A stretch of 64,000 nt of DNA from Burkholderia diffusa (lineage in GTDB: Bacteria > Pseudomonadota > Gammaproteobacteria > Burkholderiales > Burkholderiaceae), in assembly GCF_902499115.1 (NCBI RefSeq), contig NZ_CABVPN010000015.1, positions 132,648 to 196,647 of the forward strand, given 5' to 3'. This document shows, one piece after another, positions 47,488-56,316 of this stretch. Both the position numbers and the translations under genes were made by a program. Positions within the stretch are counted from its first letter, which is position 1; every line of letters begins with the position of its first letter. The notes below the pieces were generated by a model. That model worked only from the letters and a program-made list of their open reading frames with translations, was not told the DNA's origin and did not search any database.

Positions 47488-48792
47488 TTACGCCTTCAAC
47501 GCCGGCAAGATCTTGCCGGCACACGTGCCGAAGCCGACGCGATAGCCGTCGCCCTGGCACCATCCGGCGAGCGTGAGCTCGTCGCCGTCCTCGATGAACG
47601 CGCGGCTGCCGCCGCCGTTCAGCGCGAGCGGCTCCTTGCCGTTCCACGTCAGTTCGAGCAGGCTGCCGAACGAATCCTTCGTCGGCCCGCTGATCGTGCC
47701 CGATCCCATCAGGTCGCCGACGCGCGTGTTGCAGCCCGCGACCGTGTGATGCGCGAGTTGCTGCGCCATCGTCCAGTACATGTGCTTGAAGTTGGTGCGG
47801 CAGATCGACGTCGCTTCGGCGGCACCCTCCGCGCGCAGCGTCACTTCGAGCGCGATGTCGAACGCATGCTTGCCCGCGTGCCGCAGATACGCGAGCGGCT
47901 GCGGCGACTGTTCGGGCTGCTCGACGCGAAACGGTTCGAGCGCGTCGAGCGTGACGATCCACGGCGAGATCGTCGTCGCGAAGGTCTTCGCGTTGAACGG
48001 GCCGAGCGGCACGTATTCCCACTGCTGGATATCGCGCGCGCTCCAGTCGTTCAGCAGCACCATCCCGAAGATATGCGCTTCGGCATCCTCACACGCGATC
48101 GGCTCGCCGAGCGCGTTGCCGCGGCCGACGATGAAGCCCGTTTCCAGTTCGATGTCGAGCTTGCGGCATGCGCCGAACACCGGACGCTCCTGGTCGGGCA
48201 GCTTCAATTGGCCGTTCGGGCGCCGCACCGGCGTGCCGCTCACGACCACCGACGACGCTCGGCCGTTGTAGCCGATCGGCATCTCCGACCAGTTCGGCAG
48301 CAGCGCATTCTTCGGATCGCGGAACATCGAGCCGACGTTGGTCGCGTGCTCCTTCGACGAATAGAAATCGGTGTAGCCGGGAATGTCGACCGGCAGGTGA
48401 AGCGTCGCTTCGCGCTGCGCGACGAGCACCTGCGCGCGCAGCGCCGCATCGTCACGCAGCCGCACGTTCTCGCGCGAGAACAGGTCCGACAGTTGCACGC
48501 GCACGCTGCGCCATGCGTCGCGGCCGAGCGCGATGAATGCGTTGAGCGTCGGTGCAGCGAACGCATCGGCACCGGCGGGCAGCGTCAAGAGGCCCGCACG
48601 CGCGAGCGCCGCGAGGTCGACGATCTGGTCGCCGAGCGCGACGCCCGCGCGGCGCGCCGGTTGCTTCGCATCGCTGAAGACACCGAACGGCAGGTTCTGG
48701 ATCGGGAAATCGCAGGCGGGATCGTTCGCCGTCTCGACCCAGCTCTTGCGGGCCGGGTCGAGCGTCGCGCGCCAGTCTTGGGTATCGCTCAT
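47488..48792 (-). CDS. fahA: Fumarylacetoacetase
   Basis: A 434-residue hydrolase that splits fumarylacetoacetate into fumarate and acetoacetate, the last step of homogentisate catabolism. Metal and substrate regions visible are DFYSSKEHATNVGSMFR, ELETGFIVGRGNALGEPI and LLNDWSARDIQQWEYVPLGPFNAKTF, and the length is standard. Its ATG overlaps the hmgA stop as ATGA. It is last in the operon mhaA-like/DUF2783/transporter/hmgA/fahA. Maleylacetoacetate isomerase, needed between HmgA and FahA, is not in the window. Confidence 0.96.
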   Translation of the reverse strand: MSDTQDWRATLDPARKSWVETANDPACDFPIQNLPFGVFSDAKQPARRAGVALGDQIVDLAALARAGLLTLPAGADAFAAPTLNAFIALGRDAWRSVRVQLSDLFSRENVRLRDDAALRAQVLVAQREATLHLPVDIPGYTDFYSSKEHATNVGSMFRDPKNALLPNWSEMPIGYNGRASSVVVSGTPVRRPNGQLKLPDQERPVFGACRKLDIELETGFIVGRGNALGEPIACEDAEAHIFGMVLLNDWSARDIQQWEYVPLGPFNAKTFATTISPWIVTLDALEPFRVEQPEQSPQPLAYLRHAGKHAFDIALEVTLRAEGAAEATSICRTNFKHMYWTMAQQLAHHTVAGCNTRVGDLMGSGTISGPTKDSFGSLLELTWNGKEPLALNGGGSRAFIEDGDELTLAGWCQGDGYRVGFGTCAGKILPALKA

Positions 48793-50123
48793 CGTTGCTC
48801 CGGATTGAAGTGTTTCTTGATGCCTTGCCAGCATTCGAAGTAGTCGGCCTGCAGCTGCGCGGTGTCGAGCGCGTAGCGCGTCGGCCGGATCAGCGTGCGG
48901 GTTTCGAACATGAACGCCATCGTCGCGTCGACCTTGTGCGGCTTCGTCGTGTCGCTCGCCGATGCCTTCTCGAACGTATCCGCATCCGGCCCGTGGCCCG
49001 ACATGCAGTTGTGCAGGCTCGCGCCACCCGGCACGAAGCCTTCGGCCTTCGCGTCGTACGCGCCGTGCACGAGCCCCATGAACTCGCTCGCGACGTTGCG
49101 GTGGAACCAGGGCGGGCGGAACGTATCCTCGGCCGCGAGCCAGCGCGGCGGGAAGATCACGAAGTCGATCGAGTCGACGCCGGGCGTGTCGCTCGGCGAC
49201 TGCAGCACGAGGAAGATCGACGGATCGGGATGGTCGAAGCTGATCGAGCCGATCGTGTTGAACAGGCGCAGGTCGTATTTGTACGGCGCGTAGTTGCCGT
49301 GCCACGCAACGACGTCGAACGGCGAATGTCCGATATCCGCGCGCCACAGGCGCCCGTTCAGCTTCGCGACCAGCTCGAATGCGCCCTCGCGATCCTCGTA
49401 CGCGGCCTGCGGCGTGAGGAAATCGCGCGGGTTCGCGAGCCCGTTCGAGCCGATGGGGCCGAGGTCCGGCAGGCGCAGCAGCGCGCCGAAGTTCTCGCAG
49501 ATGTAACCGCGCGCATCGCCGTCCGGCAGCGCGACGGAAAACCGCACGCCGCGCGGGATCACCGCGATCTCGAACGGCTCGACGTCGAGCTGGCCGAACT
49601 CGGTCGCGATGAAGAGCCGCCCCTGCTGCGGCACGATCAGCAGTTCGCCGTCGGCGCTGTAGAAGAAGCGGTCCTGCATCGAGCGGTTCGCGGCGTACAG
49701 GTGGATCGCGCAGCCGTTCATCGCGGCCGCCGAGCCGTTGCCGGCCATGGTCACGAGCCCTTCGACGAAATCGGTCGGTTCGGCCGGCATCGGCAGCGGA
49801 TCCCAGCGCAGCTGGTTCGGCGGCGTCGGCGGCACGTCGGCCGAGTCGCCGAATTCCGACACGAGCCGCTGCGTGCCCGTGAACGGCTCGAACGGCCGGT
49901 GCACGGCCGCGGGCCGGATCCGGTACAGCCACGAGCGGCGGTTGTGGCTGCGTGGCGCGGTAAACGCGGTGCCCGACAGTTGCTCCGCATACAGCCCGTA
50001 CGGCGCGCGCTGCGGCGAGTTGCGGCCATGCGGCAGCGCGCCGGGCAGTGCCTCGGTCGCGAATTCGTTCGCGAAACCGCTCAAGTAGCCGGCGTTCGCC
50101 GGTTTCGACAGGTCAAGCGTCAT
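48789..50123 (-). CDS. hmgA: Homogentisate 1,2-dioxygenase
   Basis: A 444-residue Fe(II) ring-cleavage dioxygenase that opens homogentisate to maleylacetoacetate. Typical segments are GFANEFATEALPGALPHGRNSPQ near the N-terminus and, in the metal-site region, FHRNVASEFMGLVHG with the histidine and glutamate ligands, followed by NCMSGHGPDADTFEKA. It follows the transporter gene by 15 bases behind AAGGAAACG and overlaps fahA by four bases. Confidence 0.97.
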   Translation of the reverse strand: MTLDLSKPANAGYLSGFANEFATEALPGALPHGRNSPQRAPYGLYAEQLSGTAFTAPRSHNRRSWLYRIRPAAVHRPFEPFTGTQRLVSEFGDSADVPPTPPNQLRWDPLPMPAEPTDFVEGLVTMAGNGSAAAMNGCAIHLYAANRSMQDRFFYSADGELLIVPQQGRLFIATEFGQLDVEPFEIAVIPRGVRFSVALPDGDARGYICENFGALLRLPDLGPIGSNGLANPRDFLTPQAAYEDREGAFELVAKLNGRLWRADIGHSPFDVVAWHGNYAPYKYDLRLFNTIGSISFDHPDPSIFLVLQSPSDTPGVDSIDFVIFPPRWLAAEDTFRPPWFHRNVASEFMGLVHGAYDAKAEGFVPGGASLHNCMSGHGPDADTFEKASASDTTKPHKVDATMAFMFETRTLIRPTRYALDTAQLQADYFECWQGIKKHFNPEQR

Positions 50124-50138
50124 CGTTTCCTTTCTCCA

Positions 50139-51500
50139 TCAATTCATGGCGGCGTTCGGCGCCTGCGCACCGCTGCGCCGCGTTACGCCGGCCAGTCCCA
50201 GCACGAACAGCGCCGAGCACAGCACGGGTACCGCGGCTGCATGGAACAGCGCGCCGTTGGTCCAGTTGAGCGCAATCAGTTGTCCGCCGACGAGCGGCCC
50301 GAGCACCGAGCCGATCCGGCCGATGCCGAGGCTCCAGCCGATGCCGGTCGAGCGCAGCGACGTCGGGTAATACTGGCCCGCGAGCGCATTCACGGCTGGC
50401 TGCCCGCCGACCACGCAGAATCCGCCCGCGAACACGACAATCAGCAGCCACGGCAGCGCATGGGCGACCGAGCCGATCAGTCCGACCGAGACGGCCGCGC
50501 ACGCGAAGCACGCGAACAGCACGCGCACGAAGCCGTGGCGTTCGATGAACCAGCCGAGCGACAGCGTGCCGATCACGCCGCCCGTCTGCAGCACCGTGCC
50601 GACGATCACCGCCGTGCCCGGCGAATAGCCCGCGTCGCGCATCACGGTCGGCAGCCAGTTCGACAGGAAGTACAGGTCGATCAGGTTCATGAAGCTGATG
50701 GCCCACAGCAGCAGCGTGACCGGCAGGCGGCCATGGCGGAACAGCTCGGCGACCGGCGCGCCGCTCGCCGCGCGCTCGCGCACGACGAGGCGCGTGCTCG
50801 CGTCGATGCCGGCCTGCGGCGCGAAGCGCGCGAGCCAGGCGCGGGCCTGCGCGTCGCGCCCTTTCAGCACCAGGAACTGCAGCGACTCGGGCAGCCGCGC
50901 GAGCATCGCGAGCGTCAGCACGAGCGGCACCGCGCCGCCGACGAAGAACACCGAGCGCCAGCCGAGCGCCGGAATCAGCGCGGCGCTGATGAAGCCGCCG
51001 ATCGCGGCGCCGAGCGTGAAGCCGCACGACACGATCATCATCCGCTTCACGCGATGCGCGGCCGGGCTGAATTCGCCGACCAGCGCCATCGCGTTCGGCA
51101 TGATGCAGCCGAGGCCGAGGCCCGTGACGAAGCGCAGCGCCATCAGCACGGGAATCGAGCTTGCGAACGGCGTCGCGAGCATCGTCACCGCGAAGAACAG
51201 CGTCGAGCCGATCAGCACCGGGCGCCGCCCGATCCGGTCGGCCAGCACCGACAGCCCGAGCGCGCCGAGCAGCATCCCGAACAGGCTCGCGCTGAACACC
51301 GGGCCGAGCGCCTGCTTCGGCACGCCCCATTCGGCGATCACGCTCGGCGCGACGTAGCCCATCGCCTGCGCATCGAAGCCGTCGATCACGAGACACAGCC
51401 CGCACAACGCGAGCAGCATCCAGTGAAAGCCAGGGCGATGAGTCTCGTCGATCACGCGCTCGACTTCGAGCACGCGCGCGTCGGCCGGCGCCGCGCTCAT
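50139..51500 (-). CDS. MFS aromatic acid:H+ symporter (AAHS family)
   Basis: A 453-residue 12-helix transporter. The first helix has LCLVIDGFDAQAMGYVAPSVIAEWG with the aspartate pair typical of AAHS transporters, followed by LSVLADRIGRRPVLIG (motif A). In this operon it probably imports the phenolic acid used by the upstream monooxygenase, in the position of the mhaC-type transporter. Its start overlaps the DUF2783 gene stop by four bases. Confidence 0.9.
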   Translation of the reverse strand: MSAAPADARVLEVERVIDETHRPGFHWMLLALCGLCLVIDGFDAQAMGYVAPSVIAEWGVPKQALGPVFSASLFGMLLGALGLSVLADRIGRRPVLIGSTLFFAVTMLATPFASSIPVLMALRFVTGLGLGCIMPNAMALVGEFSPAAHRVKRMMIVSCGFTLGAAIGGFISAALIPALGWRSVFFVGGAVPLVLTLAMLARLPESLQFLVLKGRDAQARAWLARFAPQAGIDASTRLVVRERAASGAPVAELFRHGRLPVTLLLWAISFMNLIDLYFLSNWLPTVMRDAGYSPGTAVIVGTVLQTGGVIGTLSLGWFIERHGFVRVLFACFACAAVSVGLIGSVAHALPWLLIVVFAGGFCVVGGQPAVNALAGQYYPTSLRSTGIGWSLGIGRIGSVLGPLVGGQLIALNWTNGALFHAAAVPVLCSALFVLGLAGVTRRSGAQAPNAAMN

Positions 51501-51727
51501 TGCGCCACCTCGGCGGCCGGATGCACGGGCGGCGTCACGCCCTGGCGCGCGAGCGCCATCGCTTCGCGCAGCACGTCGGCATCACCGATCTGGTTCGCGA
51601 GCAGCAGGATCAGCTTCGCGTTGACGATCTGGCTGTCGGCGTCGGACAGGTCGCGATGCATGTCGATCAACGCTTCGTAGAACGCGTCCGGATCGGCGAG
51701 GCGCGGGCGGGTATCGAGTCGGGGCAT
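51497..51727 (-). CDS. DUF2783 small protein, probable monooxygenase coupling component (MhaB-like)
   Basis: A 76-residue mostly helical protein without a signal or cysteine. It contains the core DPDAFYEALIDMHRDLSDADSQIVNAKLILLLANQIGD. DUF2783 genes recurrently follow a FAD monooxygenase gene. In Pseudomonas putida a small coupling protein MhaB supports the 3-hydroxyphenylacetate 6-hydroxylase MhaA, and position and size fit that role here (inference from family knowledge). The ATG at 51727 was chosen, 29 bases after the monooxygenase stop; its stop overlaps the transporter start as ATGA. Confidence 0.8.
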   Translation of the reverse strand: MPRLDTRPRLADPDAFYEALIDMHRDLSDADSQIVNAKLILLLANQIGDADVLREAMALARQGVTPPVHPAAEVAQ

Positions 51728-51756
51728 GACGGGTGTCTCCGGTATCGTTGTCGTGT

Positions 51757-53445
51757 TCAATGCGGTGTTCCGCGCGCGCAGGTCGCGCGCGCCAGCGCGT
51801 CGGCGATCGCCTGGCGCTCGAGCGAGCGCATCCGCGCGCAGACGTGCTGGTCGGGGCGCAGCAGGTAGAACGTGCCGGGCTTCGCGTCGTAGCGTTGCGC
51901 GGCGAAACCGTCGACGTCCTCCACGACGTCGACGCCAGCCACCGGTTGCGCGTGTCCGGCCGGCACGATCAGCACCGGCCGCACCGGCAGCGCCAGGCCG
52001 TCGAGTGCCTGCGCGAGCGCGGCGGCGTCGCCCGGCAGGCCGAACAGCATGCCCGCGAAGCCGTCGCCCAGGTGCCGCAGCAGCCAGCCCGACGCGCCGT
52101 GCGCGCGCACCGGCGCATCGGCCGCCGCCGCGCCCGGCCGCATCGCGCACGCGAACGCGTCACCGTTGCGGTCCGGCGTATTCAGCGGCGAATCGGCCAG
52201 CACGGCCGGCACTGACAGGCGGCCGCTGTTCACGAGCTTGCGCGCGAACTCGCAGTCACGCGCGAGCTTCAGCGTCGCGTCGCGGAACACGCGCGACACC
52301 GCGCTCTTCGGCGTGATGAAGTCGGTCGAGCGCGTCGAGTTGCGGATGTTCTCGTCAGCCGCAAACTCGCGCTCGCTCGCATAGGTGTCGAGCAGGCGGT
52401 CGTCCGCGCGGCCGTCGAGCACGAGCTTCAGTTTCCACGCGAGGTTGTCCGCGTCCTGCACGCCGCTGTTCGCGCCGCGCGCGCCGAACGGCGACACGCC
52501 GTGCGCGGAATCGCCCGCGAACAGCACGCGGCCGTGCCGGAACGTATCCATCCGCTGGCAGCGGAACGTATAGACGCTCACCCATTCCAGCTCGAACTCG
52601 GCGTCCGGCCCGAGCAGCGCGCGCACGCGCGGGATCACGCGCTCCGGCTGCTTCTCGGCGACCGGATCGGCGTCCCAGCCGAGCTGGAAGTCGATGCGCC
52701 AGACGTTGTCGGGCTGGCGGTGCAGCAGCACCGACTGGTTGCGGTGGAACGGCGGATCGAACCAGAACCAGCGCTCGGTCGGGAATTCCGCCTTCATCTT
52801 CACGTCGGCGATCAGGAAGCGGTCCTTGAACGTGCGGCCGCGGCTCTCGAGGCCCATTGCCGCGCGCATCGGGCTGCGCGAGCCGTCGGCCGCGATCACG
52901 TACTGCGCGCGCAGCGTCTCGATGCCTTCCGGCGTCTCGACGGTGAGCGTGGCGTGTTCCGCCGATTGCGCGACACCCGTCACCTTGTGCTTCCAGCGGA
53001 TGTCGATATTCGGCAGCGCGAACGCGCGCTCGGCCAGATAGCCTTCGACGTAGTACTGCTGCAGGTTGATGAATGCGGGACGCGCATGGCCTTCCTCCGG
53101 CAGCAGGTCGAACGCATACAGCTGTTCGTCCTGCAGGAACACCTTGCCGACATGCCAGCTCACGCCCTTGTCGACGAAACGCTCGCCGCAGCCGAGCCGA
53201 TCGAAGATCTCGAGCGTGCGCTTCGCGAAGCAGATCGCGCGCGAGCCCGTCGACAGCGTGTCGTCGTCGTCGAGCAGCACGACCGGCACCCCCTGCTGCG
53301 CGAGGTCGATCGCGGCCGACAGGCCTACCGGGCCCGCACCGACCACCACCACCGGGTGGATGGCGGCGTCATCGCCGGCGCCGCGCGTCGCGCGCGGCCG
53401 GTAGTCGAACTTCAGCGTCTGGTAATCGATGCTCATGGTCGCCAT
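51757..53445 (-). CDS. FAD-dependent phenolic acid monooxygenase, MhaA-like (3-hydroxyphenylacetate 6-hydroxylase candidate)
   Basis: A 562-residue flavoprotein monooxygenase of the PheA/MhpA family. GAGPVG (residues 36-41) binds FAD ADP, and GRVLFAGDSAHGVSPFGARGANSG is the second FAD motif; a thioredoxin-like C-terminal domain follows. It would hydroxylate a phenolic acid, most simply 3-hydroxyphenylacetate, to homogentisate, since hmgA and fahA follow in the same operon. 3-(3-hydroxyphenyl)propionate hydroxylase is the main alternative, but the downstream genes are homogentisate-specific. The ATG at 53445 follows GAGGAG; MSIDY three codons later is possible. Confidence 0.82.
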   Translation of the reverse strand: MATMSIDYQTLKFDYRPRATRGAGDDAAIHPVVVVGAGPVGLSAAIDLAQQGVPVVLLDDDDTLSTGSRAICFAKRTLEIFDRLGCGERFVDKGVSWHVGKVFLQDEQLYAFDLLPEEGHARPAFINLQQYYVEGYLAERAFALPNIDIRWKHKVTGVAQSAEHATLTVETPEGIETLRAQYVIAADGSRSPMRAAMGLESRGRTFKDRFLIADVKMKAEFPTERWFWFDPPFHRNQSVLLHRQPDNVWRIDFQLGWDADPVAEKQPERVIPRVRALLGPDAEFELEWVSVYTFRCQRMDTFRHGRVLFAGDSAHGVSPFGARGANSGVQDADNLAWKLKLVLDGRADDRLLDTYASEREFAADENIRNSTRSTDFITPKSAVSRVFRDATLKLARDCEFARKLVNSGRLSVPAVLADSPLNTPDRNGDAFACAMRPGAAAADAPVRAHGASGWLLRHLGDGFAGMLFGLPGDAAALAQALDGLALPVRPVLIVPAGHAQPVAGVDVVEDVDGFAAQRYDAKPGTFYLLRPDQHVCARMRSLERQAIADALARATCARGTPH

Positions 53446-53655
53446 CCGCTCCTCAGCCCTGCCGTCCGCGCGCCGACGCGCGCCGCGTCGTCCCGCTCAT
53501 GCCCGTTGCCCGCCGCTGCCGCGGCCCGCCCTGCCTCGCCCACTTGCTGTCAACCGCCACGTCTCGCTCCTTGCTTCCTGTTGATTCGATTCGGGAAACG
53601 GCGCCGCTCCGGGCGCCCGAACGCCGCTTTTCTTGATCGGCGACAAATCTTTGGA

Positions 53656-53689
53656 TTTACGAATAGTAAAACCAATTACGAATAGTGAA
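53656..53689. promoter_or_regulatory. Paired TTTAC-GAATA-GTAAA operator-like repeats upstream of the phenolic-acid operon
   Basis: The first unit, 53656-53670, is a perfect inverted repeat TTTAC-N5-GTAAA; the second, 53675-53689, is a near copy (ATTAC-GAATA-GTGAA) with a 19-base period. They lie about 210 bases upstream of the monooxygenase start, and a minus-strand -35/-10-like pair (TTTCAC, TACTAT, 16 apart) overlaps them. This is a likely binding site for the unidentified regulator of the operon. The surrounding 379 bases (53446-53824) hold no gene. Confidence 0.5.
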
Positions 53690-53824
53690 ATCAACGTAAA
53701 CCCTAGCCATTGGCTCGAGGACGGGATAACCATATGAGCGAAACGCCAAGCCGAGCCGGGCGCGCGCTGCTAATATCAAGGCACGAGGCGGCCCTTTCGG
53801 CCGCCATTTTTCCTTCCTACGCCG

Positions 53825-54628
53825 ATGATTCCGCCCAACATTCCCGAGCTGATCGTCCGTGCCGGGCAATTGCCGTATCTGCGGGAACACCTCGCGCTCG
53901 CCGAGGGCGGCACCGCGTGCGCAATCCTGCCGGAGCGCACGCTCGCGAGCGCCTATGAACCGATCTACGACGTGACGATGCCCGGCGCGCCGCAGTCGAC
54001 GTCGTTTGCTGACGCGATCGAGCGCTACGGCGACGAACTCGGCTTCCAGGCCGTCACGCTGGTCACGGGCACGCCGCACGACCCGGTCGACTCCGCTGTC
54101 GACGACCAGACGCTCGTCGCGATCGACCGGCTGTCGCGCGCGCTGCACGCGATCAACTTCTTCGGCGCGCAACGACACGGGCTGCTGTTCCTGCGCGTGC
54201 ACGAACGGCTGCTCAAGAGCGTGAAGTACGACCACGGCAAGCATTTTTCGTCGGTGCTGCAGCGCTTCGGGCTGCCGACCGAGCGAATCGTGATCGAGCT
54301 GCCGGCGGTCGCGGTCGCGCACAAGACCTTCCTCGGCTACCTGACGCGCAGCTACCAGCATCACGGCTTCAAGGTCGCGGACAAGCTGCCCGACCCGGGC
54401 CGGATCCTCGCGGTCGAATCGGAGATGGCGCGGCCCGACTACATCAAGATGGATGCGGGCATCGCGCTGCGCGACGGGATGGTGAAGGCGCTGGTCGCGT
54501 ATGCGCAGCGCGTGCGGATTCCGCTGATTTTCGACGGCGTCGTCGACGAGACGCAGTGCGAGCTGCTGCGCCAGCACGACGTGCGGTTCATGCAGGGGCC
54601 GGTGTTCGCGAAGGTCGTCCCGGCCTGA
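53825..54628 (+). CDS. Degenerate EAL-domain protein (likely catalytically inactive)
   Basis: A 267-residue soluble protein with the EAL phosphodiesterase fold but without the catalytic motif. Where active enzymes have the EAL segment, it reads AYEPIYDVTM. Later landmarks survive in altered form: IVIELPAVAVAHK for the glutamate strand, DYIKMDAG for the DD(F/Y)G region, and FDGVVDETQCELLRQHDVRFMQGPVFAKV for the terminal EGVET/QG loop, where EGV is DGV. It may bind c-di-GMP or act through protein contacts. It stands alone, divergent from the phenolic-acid operon. Confidence 0.75.
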   Translation: MIPPNIPELIVRAGQLPYLREHLALAEGGTACAILPERTLASAYEPIYDVTMPGAPQSTSFADAIERYGDELGFQAVTLVTGTPHDPVDSAVDDQTLVAIDRLSRALHAINFFGAQRHGLLFLRVHERLLKSVKYDHGKHFSSVLQRFGLPTERIVIELPAVAVAHKTFLGYLTRSYQHHGFKVADKLPDPGRILAVESEMARPDYIKMDAGIALRDGMVKALVAYAQRVRIPLIFDGVVDETQCELLRQHDVRFMQGPVFAKVVPA

Positions 54629-54814
54629 GCGGGCGGGTGCCCGGTCCGCGCGGGGCGCGGCACGCCGGATGGCGGAATCCGACGCCCGGATTGCTTCGGG
54701 AATCGGGGGCGGCGGGCATCGCCGCCCGAAACCGGCCGGTTCCTCTTCCGTTCATGCGTGAAAGGTAGAACGCACTTGCGCGCGGATTCATGCCGGCACG
54801 GCGACGGCCGCAGC

Positions 54815-55225
54815 CTATGCCGTTCCGCCATCGTCGAATTTCGGCAGATCGTCGTCGATCTCGATGCCCGGGAAGCGATCCCCGTACCAGACGTGCCACG
54901 CGGGACGCAGCCGCGCCGGCTCGTCGAGCGTTGCATAGTTGATTTCCACGGTCGTCGGCGCATCGGTCAGGCGGTACTCCAACTGCGCGCCGCAGCGGCC
55001 GCAAAAGCGCCGCTCGCCCCATGCGCTCGACGCATAGACCGTCGGCTCACCCCGCAGGTATTCGAATGCGTCGAGCGGCACCGATGCCGACGCGACGACC
55101 GCCGCCCCCGTCGTGCGCTGACAGAGCCGGCAATGGCAAAAGCCTGCGTCGGCCGGAATGCCGGCGATCCGGTAGCGGATCGCCCCGCATGCGCAACCGC
55201 CTTCCATGGTTTCCGGGTGGGACAT
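54815..55225 (-). CDS. GFA/CENP-V domain protein
   Basis: A 136-residue zinc protein of the glutathione-dependent formaldehyde-activating (GFA) family. Zinc ligands visible are C11 and C13 (GGCACGAIRYRI), C30, C32 and C35 (CHCRLC), and C75 and C78 (FCGRCG). The name-giving activity is doubtful for most members, so no reaction is assigned. The ATG at 55225 has GAGG seven bases upstream. It lies between the EAL-like and IclR genes with no obvious operon. Confidence 0.86.
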   Translation of the reverse strand: MSHPETMEGGCACGAIRYRIAGIPADAGFCHCRLCQRTTGAAVVASASVPLDAFEYLRGEPTVYASSAWGERRFCGRCGAQLEYRLTDAPTTVEINYATLDEPARLRPAWHVWYGDRFPGIEIDDDLPKFDDGGTA

Positions 55226-55352
55226 CGCGAACCTCGTCATCGTCGGGGAACCGGTGGACGATGATGAGCGCGGTTCGCACGCGGTGCAACCGGCTGCGGC
55301 GCCCACTCCGGTGCCCGATCGGCCCGGCGACGCGCCGCTTGCGGCGACCGTT

Positions 55353-56144
55353 TCAGACCGTCTGCCCGAGCCGCTGCGCGAGCGCCTTCAGCTTCGGCCC
55401 GACCTGCGTGCGGAATACGTCCTCGTCCATCGACGACGCAGGCCCGCTGCAGCTCAGGATCAGCCAGCGCCCCTCGCGCGGTTCGCGAAACGGCACGGCC
55501 GCCGCGTTCACGTCCATGTGCCACGCGCGGAACGAATAGCAGCATCCGCCCGCGGAGAACTCGGCCACCGCGTCCCGCGCGGCCGCGACGAGCGCATCCG
55601 CGTCGGCCGCGCCGCCGGCGGCCCGGTGCAGATCCGCATAGAGCGCGCGGCGCACGTCCTCCGGCTGCACGGCCAGGTACGCACGCCCCATCGAGCTCGT
55701 CAGCATCGACAGCCGCGAGCCAGGCGCAAGCCCGAGCGTCAGCGCGGTTTCGCTGCGGATCGTCTCCAGATAGATCATGTCGAGCCCGTCGCGGCAACCG
55801 AGCGACACGGCCGCGCCGATCTCGCGCGCAAGCGCCTGCATGTGCGGCCGGGCGAGATCGAGCGTCCCCGAGCCGGACAGCAGCGCGTAGCCGAGCGACA
55901 GCACGCCGGCGTCGAGCGCATACTTTCCGAGCGTCTCGTCATAGCGCAGGTAGCCGAGCACGGTCAGCGTATAGGCGAGCCGGTTCACCGTCGCCTTGGG
56001 CAGCCCGGTGCGCTCCGCGAAGTCGCGATTGCCGAGCATCGTCTCGCCGGGCCGGAATGCGCGCAGCAGGTCGAGCCCGCGCGCGAGCGCAACGACGAAC
56101 TTGCGCTCGTCGATCGTGGTTTCGTCGATGGTTGAAAGCGTCAT
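55353..56144 (-). CDS. IclR-family transcriptional regulator, probably of gcdH
   Basis: A 263-residue regulator with an N-terminal winged HTH (VVALARGLDLLRAFRPGETMLGNRDFAERTGLPKATVNRLAYTLTVLGYL) and a C-terminal IclR effector domain (GAAVSLGCRDGLDMIYLETI). It is divergent from gcdH, and two palindromes lie between the genes, so it most likely controls gcdH and itself. The effector may be glutaryl-CoA or a related acid (inference). Confidence 0.9.
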   Translation of the reverse strand: MTLSTIDETTIDERKFVVALARGLDLLRAFRPGETMLGNRDFAERTGLPKATVNRLAYTLTVLGYLRYDETLGKYALDAGVLSLGYALLSGSGTLDLARPHMQALAREIGAAVSLGCRDGLDMIYLETIRSETALTLGLAPGSRLSMLTSSMGRAYLAVQPEDVRRALYADLHRAAGGAADADALVAAARDAVAEFSAGGCCYSFRAWHMDVNAAAVPFREPREGRWLILSCSGPASSMDEDVFRTQVGPKLKALAQRLGQTV

Positions 56145-56163
56145 GTGATGCTACACTGGGTTC

Positions 56164-56195
56164 GTTTTGCAAAACATTGTTCCGCACAGCGGAAC
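56164..56195. promoter_or_regulatory. Two adjacent palindromes between the IclR regulator and gcdH
   Basis: A perfect 12 bp palindrome GTTTTGCAAAAC (56164-56175) is followed by GTTCCGC-ACA-GCGGAAC (56179-56195), a perfect 7-3-7 inverted repeat. They lie 20 to 51 bases upstream of the IclR start and about 120 bases before gcdH. The 17-mer resembles operators of IclR-family proteins in form. Confidence 0.7.
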
Positions 56196-56316
56196 TATAG
56201 TCAAGCGAACGTTAGATATCGGGGCAGGCCGCGAAGCGCCAACCCGGGACCGACCGCAAAGCATGGGATCAGGGCAAGTGCTGAAGCGCCCACCCTGGCC
56301 AACAGGAGATGACACG

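Noticed and set aside
48795..51680. A 961-codon plus-strand open frame
   Set aside because: Antisense to hmgA, the transporter and the DUF2783 gene, with arginine-rich low-complexity composition; no family features.
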